DNA from: Bryobacterales bacterium
Lineage (GTDB): Bacteria; Acidobacteriota; Terriglobia; Bryobacterales; Bryobacteraceae
Length of the DNA stretch: 39,899 nt
Direction of reading: 5' to 3'
Assembly (NCBI GenBank): GCA_003135055.1
Contig: PLDF01000223.1
Location: 1-39,899 of the forward strand
Position numbers and translations under genes: made by a program. Shown here piece by piece: positions 26,801 through 33,745 of the stretch; positions within the stretch are counted from its first letter, which is position 1, and each line of letters starts with the position of its first letter. The notes beneath the pieces are model-generated. The model was given only the letters and a program-made list of their open reading frames with translations, did no database searches and was not told the origin of the DNA.

Positions 26801-27937
26801 CAGATGTTCTTCAACGGCCAGACCGCCGCTAACGTTACTGCGCAGCCGTTCTTCGAAGCGGCGCTGGGCGGATCGGGCTCGTCTTACTGCCAGGGTTATT
26901 CAAGCTGCACCGCCGCCCTGGCTTCCAAGAACACTGCATTATTCAAGGAAGTTTCGGTAAGCTCTATCTGGGCCGCCATGAGCGCAACCCCGAACTGGAC
27001 CTTGGGCCGCACCGTATTCAGCGCGCCTCTGCCCGGCGGAACCGTGGGCCAGAGCACCTCGCTCGGCATCAATACCAGCCTGGGTTGGGGCAATTACAAC
27101 GCAGCGTTCGTTACCATGCGCACCAACAACTACCACGGCCTGACTACCGTTTCCAACTTCACCTGGGGAAGGTCCTTGGGCACGTCGCAGTTGGCGCAAT
27201 ATAACAGCGCTTCCACTCCTCTGACGCCGTATTATCTGCAAGACAGCTACGGGGAGCAGAATTTCGACATCAAGTTCCTCTACAACTTGTCGATGTATTA
27301 CCAGCCGGAAGTCTTCAGGGGCCAACACGGCATCCTCGGACACGTTCTGGGCGGCTGGACCATCGCTCCGTTGTTCACGGCGCAGAGTGGCAGCGGCATA
27401 GCTCCGAGCTACACCGAAGCCTACGGCACGCAAGCGTTTGGTGAAGTCACTTCGTCAGCCAGTTCGGTCGGCTCGACGTCGGAAGACGCCGTCGGCCTTT
27501 TGCCTTACACGGGCAACGTCTCGGCGAGATACAACGTTTACCCGACCGGGGCCGCCAACGGCAATAATGCTGTTTTAGGCCCGGCCAGCGTCGGCACCAA
27601 GACTTCGGGCTACTTTGGCCTGAACGGATTCGCCAATCCGGCCCAGGTTTATGGCGAATTCCGGCCCTGCGTGCTGGGATACGACACAAACTGCGGCGGC
27701 TATTACAACCTGCGTGGTCTTCCAACGTGGGATCTCGATGCCAACATAATCAAGGATCTCGGCATCTATAAGGAGCGCGTGAGTGCGAAATTCTTTGTTT
27801 CGATCACCAACGTGCTGAATCACTTCCAGCCGGGTAATCCCAGCCTCAGCCTCAGCAGCCCGACGACGTTTGGCCAGCTCGGCGGCCAAGCCAACACGCC
27901 GCGCAACATGGAGTTCGGGATTAGGCTCGGCTGGTGA
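23873..27937 (+). CDS. Oar-like TonB-dependent outer-membrane receptor, copy B
   Basis: This 1354-residue protein starts with a signal peptide cleaved near AWA/QT (residues 1-36). Next comes a carboxypeptidase-regulatory-like beta-sandwich (about 40-125; GQVTDESHAVVPGVAVKLTE, DGRYVFSSVAPGNYNLSF). A TonB plug follows (about 130-260), with NTYTLDGANVTDDMGG and IESIEEIKVN. A very large beta-barrel completes it, ending in the aromatic residue of MEFGIRLGW expected for outer-membrane insertion. Barrel segments such as GGALGGPILPKNFLGGKWYGFFNYE and GEFSPRVNFAWNPK are typical of the acidobacterial Oar/SusC-like group. It probably imports a large or complex substrate with TonB energy; the substrate is unknown. 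GGGGGAGAGG precedes ATG 23873. No SusD-like partner is nearby. Confidence 0.93.
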   Translation: MTLSQRLTRFAVSYRFLAFAVCLGIVLSLSATSAWAQTSQVGTVSGQVTDESHAVVPGVAVKLTETTTNNAFNTSTNTDGRYVFSSVAPGNYNLSFVKQGFSTYEVNGQTVALSVVTTINAVLRVGSTATTVEVTASSGAQLQTMNATVGGSLNGTSLLLLPNLGRDVTSMAVLQPATTPTGFSAGSYQDANTYTLDGANVTDDMGGNTIGYQTNYSGLGGSQGGGIPSGVVPTPIESIEEIKVNVANQSSDFNNSSGAQIQMVSKRGTNAIHGSAYWFYFDTKVGAANTWGANHTPETLNGVSYQYSPIISNHRDRFGGALGGPILPKNFLGGKWYGFFNYEALRFPNAGSYSKTLPSALLAAGIFQVPNTQGVYTAYNINPAPVTVNGVTYPSAVCPAGACDPRGIGISPVVSTIWNKELPAANNPLGGDNYNTQGLLSTIRLPQTSNNYVTRIDHDFNDKWHFYASYRDYKLVNLTSNQVDVGGILGGTFGTPTPTAPRPQQPSVWTAGLTTSISSTTTNTFVFSYLRQFWQWGSDNGPAQPIPGLGGAVELGGDSSGALIPYNVNTQSVRQRFWDGQDKSIKDDLTMLKGNHLVGFGGTYTRNFDYHSRTDNGSGVNDQISYLSTSSGFNWTSPTAAYIPTSVPSSSYSTWETYYAEITGMLSSTQVMYTRGLPNLSALPIGTPATDKDIIPSYNVYFYDTWHVKPSFTLTYGLGWALEMPPYETSGKQVELVDANNQPISATSFLAQREAAALQGGSYTPQIGYTLIRNVGDAPKYPYNPYYGEFSPRVNFAWNPKYSDGILGKLFGNGNTVIRGGYGRIFGRLNGVDLVLVPLLGPGLLQGVVCTNPLSNGTCAGSGVATPQNAFRIGPDGLTAPLSAPSPTLSQPFFPGLGSNPQTVDPDSLDPNFKPDRTDQLTVTIQRQLNSKMQLEVGYIGKIIRNEYMLMNLDAVPTMETLNGQAFSAAYAQVYEQMFFNGQTAANVTAQPFFEAALGGSGSSYCQGYSSCTAALASKNTALFKEVSVSSIWAAMSATPNWTLGRTVFSAPLPGGTVGQSTSLGINTSLGWGNYNAAFVTMRTNNYHGLTTVSNFTWGRSLGTSQLAQYNSASTPLTPYYLQDSYGEQNFDIKFLYNLSMYYQPEVFRGQHGILGHVLGGWTIAPLFTAQSGSGIAPSYTEAYGTQAFGEVTSSASSVGSTSEDAVGLLPYTGNVSARYNVYPTGAANGNNAVLGPASVGTKTSGYFGLNGFANPAQVYGEFRPCVLGYDTNCGGYYNLRGLPTWDLDANIIKDLGIYKERVSAKFFVSITNVLNHFQPGNPSLSLSSPTTFGQLGGQANTPRNMEFGIRLGW

Positions 27938-27968
27938 GCCTCCACACTACGTGACCAGTAAAGTCCGG

Positions 27969-27999
27969 GGAATCCCTGTGGGCCATCCGCTGGGATTCC
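27969..27999 (+). terminator. Hairpin after receptor copy B
   Basis: GGAATCCC (27969-27976) and GGGATTCC (27992-27999) form the same stem as after copy A. A strong T tract is lacking, so termination may be partial. Confidence 0.5.
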
Positions 28000-28090
28000 T
28001 CTGGGCTTAAAATATTGTAACTAAAGGCCATTAGCGCCAAATTGAGTCGAGCTTTCACGTAAACTTATCCCTCCTATCAGCAATTTCCTC

Positions 28091-28120
28091 TTGACTCCGG
28101 TATCAACCCCGCCTTACAAT
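28091..28120 (+). promoter_or_regulatory. Sigma-70-like promoter of receptor copy C
   Basis: TTGACT (28091-28096) and TACAAT (28115-28120), again 18 bases apart, are followed about 70 bases later by the start codon. Both boxes are unchanged relative to copy B although the surrounding leader has diverged. Confidence 0.75.
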
Positions 28121-28187
28121 CCATTCAACCATCGGTATTTCGGTTCACGTACAGAGAGTTAGTTTCTACGTTAAAGGGGGAGAGGTT

Positions 28188-31100
28188 ATGAAACTGAGCC
28201 AACGGCTCGTTCGCTTTGCTATTTCCAATCGGTTCCTGGTCTTTGCGGTTTGCTTGGGGATCGTCCTCAGTCTGAGCGCAACATCCGCTTTTGCGCAAAC
28301 TGGTCAAGTTGGTACGGTTGTCGGGGTGGTAACCGACGAACAGAACGCGGCCGTTCCGGGCGCTGCCATCAAGATGACGGAACCCACGACGAACGCCGTT
28401 TTCCAAACTACCAGCAACAACGATGGCCGGTACTCCTTCAGCTCGGTCACTCCTGGCACGTATAACATCAGCATCATCAAGCAGGGCTTTAACACCTACA
28501 ACGTGAACGGGCAGGCGGTGGAAATCAGCGCGGTGCTTACCATCAACGCCGTTCTCAAGGTTGGCTCCACGGCGACTACCGTGGAAGTCTCGGCCAGCGC
28601 GGGCGCGCAATTGCAGACCATGAATGCCACGGTAGGCGCCACCATCAACTCCGACGCCCTGGCGAAACTGCCCAACATGAGCCGCGACGTGACCACGCTG
28701 GCGCTGCTGCAGCCGGGTACCACGTTGTCCGGCCAAACCGCTGGAAGCTTCTCGGACGCCAATACCTACACTCTCGACGGCGCCAACATCACCGACGACA
28801 TGGCCGGCAACGTCACCAGCTACCAGACGAATTTTGTCGGTGTGGGCGGATCCCAAACCAATGGCGGCCCTTCGGGCGTGATTCCAACCCCCATCGAGAG
28901 CATTGAAGAGATCCGGGTCAACGTCAGCAACCAGACCTCCGACTTCAATAATTCATCGGGCGGGCAGATCCAGATGGCCTCCAAGCGCGGCACCAACACG
29001 ATCCACGGTTCTGCGTACTATTACTATTTCGACACCGCCGTCGGCGCGGCCAATACGTGGAGCGCCGACCACACGCCCGCACTCTTCAACGGCGTCCAAT
29101 ACGGGTATACGCCCATCGTTTCCAACCATCGGACCCGGTATGGCGGCGCTCTCGGCGGCCCCATCGTCCCCAAGAATTTCCTGGGCGGGAAGTGGTATGG
29201 CTTCTTCAACTATGAAGCGCTGCGGTTCCCCAACGCCGCCAATGACGACCCTAGCGTACCCTCGGTTCTGTTAAGGGCTGGCATTATCCAGGAGCCGAAT
29301 GCGGCAGGCGTGTACACGCCTTTCAATATCGGCCCGGCGCCGGTGACAGTGAACGGCGTCACCTACCCGTCGGCGGTTTGCCCCGCAGGCGCCTGCGACC
29401 CGCGTGGCATCGGCATGAGCCCCTTCGTGAGTAAGCTATGGAACCAGTATATGCCGTTGCCCAACAATCCGCTGGGCGGCGACAACTACAACACGCAGGG
29501 ACTTAATTCCACTCTCCGCCAGCCGTTGACTTCCAATAGCTACGTTGGCCGCATCGATCACGATTTCAGCGACAAGTGGCACTGGTTCGCCAGCTACCGC
29601 GATTTCAAGCTGATCAGCTTGACCAGCAGCCAGACGGATATCGGCGGCTTTTTTCCGGGTGATACGCTTGGCTCCCCCGTGGCCCTTTCCCCCCGTCCGC
29701 AGCAGCCCTCGGTCTGGACCACCGGCCTCACCACCATCCTTACTCCAACCATGACGAATACGTTCGTATTCGACTATCTCCGCACCTTCTGGCAGTGGTC
29801 GGACAATAACGGCCCGCCGCAGTATGCCGGGATGGGTGGCGCGCTCGAAATCGGCGGCGAGAGCGCCAGTGCGCTAATTCCCTACAACGTGAATTCGCAG
29901 AGCATCCGGCAGCGCTTCTGGGACGGTCAGGATAAAGCCATCAAAGACGACTTAAATATTCTGAGGGGCAACCATCTCTTCGCTTTCGGCGGCTCCTATC
30001 AGCGTAATAACGATTACCATTCGCGCACGGATAACGGAGCGGGGGTGAACGACCAGGTCAGTTATCTTTCCACCAGTGCGGGAATTAACTGGGCCTCCCC
30101 TGTCGCCAACGCGTACCTCCCAACCAACCTTCCGGCTTCCAGTTACTCTGGTTTTGAAAGTTACTATACCTACCTTACCGGCATGGTCAGCTCCACCCAG
30201 GTGATGTATACCCGCTCGTTGCCGAACCTGTCCCTGTTGCCTATTGGGACTCCGGCTACGGACCGATCGATCATCCCCAGTTACACCACTTATTTCAACG
30301 ACTCCTGGCATATGAAGCCATCCTTTACCCTGACGTACGGGTTTGGCTGGAGCCTCGAAATGCCTCCCGTTGAAATGAACGGCAAGCAAGTGGAGTTGGT
30401 GGATTCGAACAATCAACCGATCGTCACTTCGGACTTCCTCGCCCAGCGCGAGGCGGCGGCGCTGCAAGGCGGGTCGTACACCCCGCAGATCGGCTATACC
30501 CTCATCGGGAACATAGGCGCCGGGCCCAAGTACCCTTATAACCCGTACTACGGCGAATTCAGCCCGCGCGTATCCTTTGCGTGGAATCCGCGGTTTAGCG
30601 ACGGCATTCTGAGCAAAGTGTTCGGCAGCGGCAAGACCGTGCTTCGCGGCGGATACAGCCGCATCTTCGGACGCCTGAACGGCGTCGATCTCATCCTGGT
30701 GCCGCTCCTTGGCCCCGGCTTGTTGCAGGGCGCCAGTTGCGTCAACCCGCTGAGTAACGGGACCTGCGCGGGCACCGGCGTCGCCACCCCGGCCACCGCG
30801 TTCCGCGTCGGGCCGGATGGTCTGGTGGCCCCGTTGGGGGCCGCTTCCAACACCATACCCCAGCCCTACTTCCCCGGCGTTGGAGTGAACCCGGAAAGCG
30901 TGGATGCCAACACTCTGGACCCTAATTTCAAACCGGATCGCACGGATCAATTTACCCTCACCGTTCAGCGCGAGCTCAGCTCGCATATGCATCTCGAAGT
31001 CGGCTATATCGGGAAGATCATCAAGAACGAATTCATGGAGATCAACCTCGATGGAGTTCCCTACATGGAAACCCTGAACGGCCAGCAATTCCAGTCCGCA

Positions 31101-32261
31101 TACGCCCAGGTATTCCAGCAGATGTTCTTCAACGGCCAGAGCGCCGCTAACGTCACGGCGCAGCCCTTCTTTGAAGCGGCGCTGGGCGGGGCCGGCTCGG
31201 CTTACTGCGCGGGTTATTCCAGTTGCACGGCTGCCCTGGCTTCCAAGAACACAGCGCTGTTCAAGGAGACTGCGGTCAGCGATATCTGGACCGCTATGAC
31301 CAAGGCGCCTAGCTGGACTTTGGGCCGCACCCTGCTCGCCCAGCCCGTGCCAGGCAGTACCGTGGGCCAATCCACTTCGGCCCTCCTCAGCACCAGCTTG
31401 GGCTACGGCAATTACAACGCATTATTCGTCAGGCTGCAGACCACCAGTTGGCACGGCCTGACCGCAATCCAGAACTTTACTTGGGGCAGGGCTCTGGGCA
31501 CCGGGTTCCAAGCGCAAGCCACCAGCTCCAACACGCCTCTCGACGCGTTTAATATCCCCTCACAATACGGCGAGCAGGGTTACGACTTCAAGTTCATCTA
31601 CAACGTGTCGATGTTTTACTCGCCGAACATCTACAGGGGCCAAAAAGGCGTGCTCGGACACATTCTGGGCGGCTGGACCATCGCTCCGATCTTCACCGCG
31701 CAGAGTGGCGCCCCAATCGGGGTGAGCTACAGCGAAGGCAACTGCACGGGCTGCGAGGCGTTCGGTGAAGTGACTACGCCTGGAGTCAGTGCGGTCGGCC
31801 CCGATAATGCGGAATCTGCCGTCGGCCTTTTGCCTTACTCAGGCAACATCGCGGCCAGGTACAACGAGTACTTTACCGGCACCAACGCCACCAACCTTGT
31901 GGAAGGTGCGCAGGCCGTCTCCACCAAGACTCCAGCCTTTGGCGTGAACGCGTTCCAAAATCCGCAGCAGGTTTATTCGGAATTCCGGCCCTGCGTGCTG
32001 GGATACGATACCAGCTGCAACAATGCCGCCGGCATACGTGGTCTTCCAACCTGGAATGTCGACACCAGCGTTACGAAGGATATCGGCCTCTATAAAGAGC
32101 GCGTTTCCGCCAAAATTTACATTCTGGTTACCAACACGCTGAACCACATGCAGCCGAGTAATCCCAGCCTGAACCTCACCAGCCCGTCAGGTTGGGGTCA
32201 GATCACCGGCCAATCCAACACGCCGCGCAACATGGAGTTCGGACTTAGACTCGGCTGGTAA
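28188..32261 (+). CDS. Oar-like TonB-dependent outer-membrane receptor, copy C
   Basis: This 1357-residue paralogue is very similar to copy B along its whole length, with the same order: signal peptide (cleavage near AFA/QT), regulatory-like beta-sandwich (GVVTDEQNAAVPGAAIKMTE), plug (NTYTLDGANITDDMAGN, IESIEEIRVN) and large barrel ending in MEFGLRLGW. Differences concentrate in presumed loops, for example after FFPGDTLGSP and in the segment following NCTGCEAFGEVTTPG, which may mean different ligands. The NCTGCEAF pair of Cys is shared with copy A but not with copy B. GGGGGAGAGG precedes ATG 28188, and a strong terminator follows the gene. The substrate is not predictable from sequence. Confidence 0.93.
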   Translation: MKLSQRLVRFAISNRFLVFAVCLGIVLSLSATSAFAQTGQVGTVVGVVTDEQNAAVPGAAIKMTEPTTNAVFQTTSNNDGRYSFSSVTPGTYNISIIKQGFNTYNVNGQAVEISAVLTINAVLKVGSTATTVEVSASAGAQLQTMNATVGATINSDALAKLPNMSRDVTTLALLQPGTTLSGQTAGSFSDANTYTLDGANITDDMAGNVTSYQTNFVGVGGSQTNGGPSGVIPTPIESIEEIRVNVSNQTSDFNNSSGGQIQMASKRGTNTIHGSAYYYYFDTAVGAANTWSADHTPALFNGVQYGYTPIVSNHRTRYGGALGGPIVPKNFLGGKWYGFFNYEALRFPNAANDDPSVPSVLLRAGIIQEPNAAGVYTPFNIGPAPVTVNGVTYPSAVCPAGACDPRGIGMSPFVSKLWNQYMPLPNNPLGGDNYNTQGLNSTLRQPLTSNSYVGRIDHDFSDKWHWFASYRDFKLISLTSSQTDIGGFFPGDTLGSPVALSPRPQQPSVWTTGLTTILTPTMTNTFVFDYLRTFWQWSDNNGPPQYAGMGGALEIGGESASALIPYNVNSQSIRQRFWDGQDKAIKDDLNILRGNHLFAFGGSYQRNNDYHSRTDNGAGVNDQVSYLSTSAGINWASPVANAYLPTNLPASSYSGFESYYTYLTGMVSSTQVMYTRSLPNLSLLPIGTPATDRSIIPSYTTYFNDSWHMKPSFTLTYGFGWSLEMPPVEMNGKQVELVDSNNQPIVTSDFLAQREAAALQGGSYTPQIGYTLIGNIGAGPKYPYNPYYGEFSPRVSFAWNPRFSDGILSKVFGSGKTVLRGGYSRIFGRLNGVDLILVPLLGPGLLQGASCVNPLSNGTCAGTGVATPATAFRVGPDGLVAPLGAASNTIPQPYFPGVGVNPESVDANTLDPNFKPDRTDQFTLTVQRELSSHMHLEVGYIGKIIKNEFMEINLDGVPYMETLNGQQFQSAYAQVFQQMFFNGQSAANVTAQPFFEAALGGAGSAYCAGYSSCTAALASKNTALFKETAVSDIWTAMTKAPSWTLGRTLLAQPVPGSTVGQSTSALLSTSLGYGNYNALFVRLQTTSWHGLTAIQNFTWGRALGTGFQAQATSSNTPLDAFNIPSQYGEQGYDFKFIYNVSMFYSPNIYRGQKGVLGHILGGWTIAPIFTAQSGAPIGVSYSEGNCTGCEAFGEVTTPGVSAVGPDNAESAVGLLPYSGNIAARYNEYFTGTNATNLVEGAQAVSTKTPAFGVNAFQNPQQVYSEFRPCVLGYDTSCNNAAGIRGLPTWNVDTSVTKDIGLYKERVSAKIYILVTNTLNHMQPSNPSLNLTSPSGWGQITGQSNTPRNMEFGLRLGW

Positions 32262-32283
32262 GCCTCTAACACCGCCTAACTGC

Positions 32284-32334
32284 AAAAGGCCGGGAAATCC
32301 AGCGGTTCGCCGCTGGGCTTCGCGGCCTTTTTTT
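32284..32334 (+). terminator. Rho-independent terminator after receptor copy C
   Basis: The outer stem AAAAGGCCG/CGGCCTTTT and inner stem CCAGCGG-TTCG-CCGCTGG are followed by a run of seven T. This is a strong canonical terminator that closes the receptor array. Confidence 0.85.
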
Positions 32335-32747
32335 GTGGCGTGGGGCCATGCCCTGCGCTCCGAATAAGCAGTGGAATAGAGCCATGAGTATGGCTCGTTA
32401 CGTCCACTGGCAAGACGGCGAGATGTGGCTCTGGATTCTCTGGATTACCTAACTCAAGGCGAATCGCCTGGGGACTTGAGGAAAACCTCGCGATCTTTAC
32501 CGGGACCTCACGAGCGGTGAAATTCCAGGCATCCGCAGAGTCGCCGAGTTGCCGGCCGGATGAAGCGAACCGACTTGGTTCGCAAAGGGGCTTATTCATC
32601 TTGACGGCGGTGATCCGCAATACGCACAAGCGCAATCCCGCACTTTTGAATGAACGCCGGCTGGGCCGGGCGGTCGCCAACCATACCAGCTACTTGCCAC
32701 TTCAACCTATTCCTGGACCGCAATTTTCAGGGCTAACTAAATTAGCG
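32335..32747 (+). other. Intergenic region without a convincing gene
   Basis: A minus-strand open frame (32276-32680, 134 codons) runs through the receptor terminator, has no clear ribosome-binding site and shows no family-like segments. I do not consider it a gene. Nothing else stands out. Confidence 0.4.
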
Positions 32748-32750
32748 TGC

Positions 32751-32795
32751 AAAGGCCGGGAAATCCAGCGGTTTCGCCGCTGAGCTTCCCGGCCT
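32751..32795. terminator. Bidirectional terminator hairpin
   Basis: AAAGGCCGGGAA pairs with TTCCCGGCCTTT, and an inner AGCGG/CCGCT stem lies between them. It is just past the 3' end of the minus-strand exported protein gene, with T-rich ends in both directions. Its left arm repeats about 28 bases of the terminator at 32284. Confidence 0.75.
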
Positions 32796-32802
32796 TTCTT
32801 CG

Positions 32803-33159
32803 TTAGCGGCGTCCACGGAAGCCGCTGCGGCCACGGAACGCGCCACCGTAACCGCGATTTACAATCGCCGGCCGGCCATAACCGTAGCCGCCATAGCCGC
32901 CATATCCGCCACCCCATCCGAATCCAACTCCTACCGACGGACCCACATAAACGGGCGCGGGAGCGACGTACGCAGGGTACGGCGCGGCATAGTAGGGATT
33001 GTAAGCGGGATAACCATACGGCGCATACGGAACTGGGCCGACATATGCCGGCGATCCGATCGAGACTCCGAACCGAACCCGGGCATCTGCCTGTTTGGGC
33101 GCTGCGAACGCCAGCACGGCAGTTAAAGCAATTAATGGAAGTCCAATCCTTTTGATCAT
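32803..33159 (-). CDS. Small exported Gly/Tyr/Pro-rich protein
   Basis: From ATG 33159 (preceded by GAGGTGG) the protein has 118 residues: a signal peptide MIKRIGLPLIALTAVLAFAAPKQADA, then low-complexity sequence with APYGYPAYNPYYAAPYPAYVAP and GWGGGYGGYGGYGYG, and a basic end (GAFRGRSGFRGRR). Proteins of this make-up are common in Acidobacteria and other soil bacteria and are thought to be secreted or envelope-associated, but no function is known. A longer frame up to 33246 lacks a good start site. It is followed by a strong bidirectional hairpin and stands alone, so it is probably monocistronic. Confidence 0.8.
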   Translation of the reverse strand: MIKRIGLPLIALTAVLAFAAPKQADARVRFGVSIGSPAYVGPVPYAPYGYPAYNPYYAAPYPAYVAPAPVYVGPSVGVGFGWGGGYGGYGGYGYGRPAIVNRGYGGAFRGRSGFRGRR

Positions 33160-33745
33160 CTTTCCACCTCCGCATCTATAGACGCAGCGGCGCCAGGGTG
33201 GAATGAAAAGGAGTGTAAATGCGGCCAGGCCTCCCGGCCAAACCATGGGAAGCGGCCGCCGACTGGCCGGCGCGGAAGCAATCGCGGTTCGCCTGCGCCC
33301 GGCCGGTCGATTATTCAGTTGTCAAAGATCCGAGGCGCGGCGAACGGCCGATCCACAGAGGAGCCGCGGGCGCAGATAACTGTCCGTTTATGGGACTAGG
33401 GTCGTTTGGCATATCGAAGGAGACAGACCATGAGGTCTGTCCTAGAGGCCGCGACAGGCGCATCCCGGTAAAAAGAGGCACCCCCTAACTCAAGTATATC
33501 GTACGGGAAAAAGCGCTTTGCCAGTTTGCGCATTGTTTTCATGGTGATACAGCTTGTGACCGGGTTTACCGCGAGCCGGGCTCTGAGGCCGGGCTTGCCG
33601 TTGAAAAGCTGCAAGCGGGTTGCATTCATTAAGTTAATGCCCACCGGAAGTGGGCATGGGTTCATCTTGCGGCAACGCTTCCTTACGGTCGCGGCTCTGT
33701 AAGCATCTGAAAACACGCCGAGTCCGAAACGGAACCACCGAGCAC
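33160..33745 (+). other. Long intergenic region, hairpin and repeat element only
   Basis: I see no gene. It contains a 7-bp hairpin (ATGCCCA 33637-33643, TGGGCAT 33651-33657, no T run) downstream of the acyltransferase gene's 3' end, and one copy of a repeat element at 33676-33699. Confidence 0.4.
33676..33699. repeat. REP-like element, copy 1
   Basis: CTTACGGTCGCGGCTC at 33682-33697 is repeated exactly at 34839-34854. Sequences of this kind recur in acidobacterial genomes (recalled, not searched). This copy is intergenic. Confidence 0.5.

Larger units (their letters stand above)
22791..32261 (+). repeat. Tandem array of three related receptor genes with shared flanks
   Basis: Three copies of one receptor gene (22791-23631 degraded, 23873-27937, 28188-32261) lie head to tail. 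The spacers at 23640-23872 and 27955-28187 are also homologous, sharing a GGAATCCC/GGGATTCC hairpin, AAATATTGTAACTAAAGGC, the TTGACT promoter and the GGGGGAGAGG site. The unit that was duplicated is therefore about 4.3 kb and carries its own promoter. Confidence 0.9.

Noticed and set aside
32276..32680. 134-codon minus-strand open frame
   Set aside because: It runs through the receptor terminator, lacks a ribosome-binding site and shows no family-like sequence.
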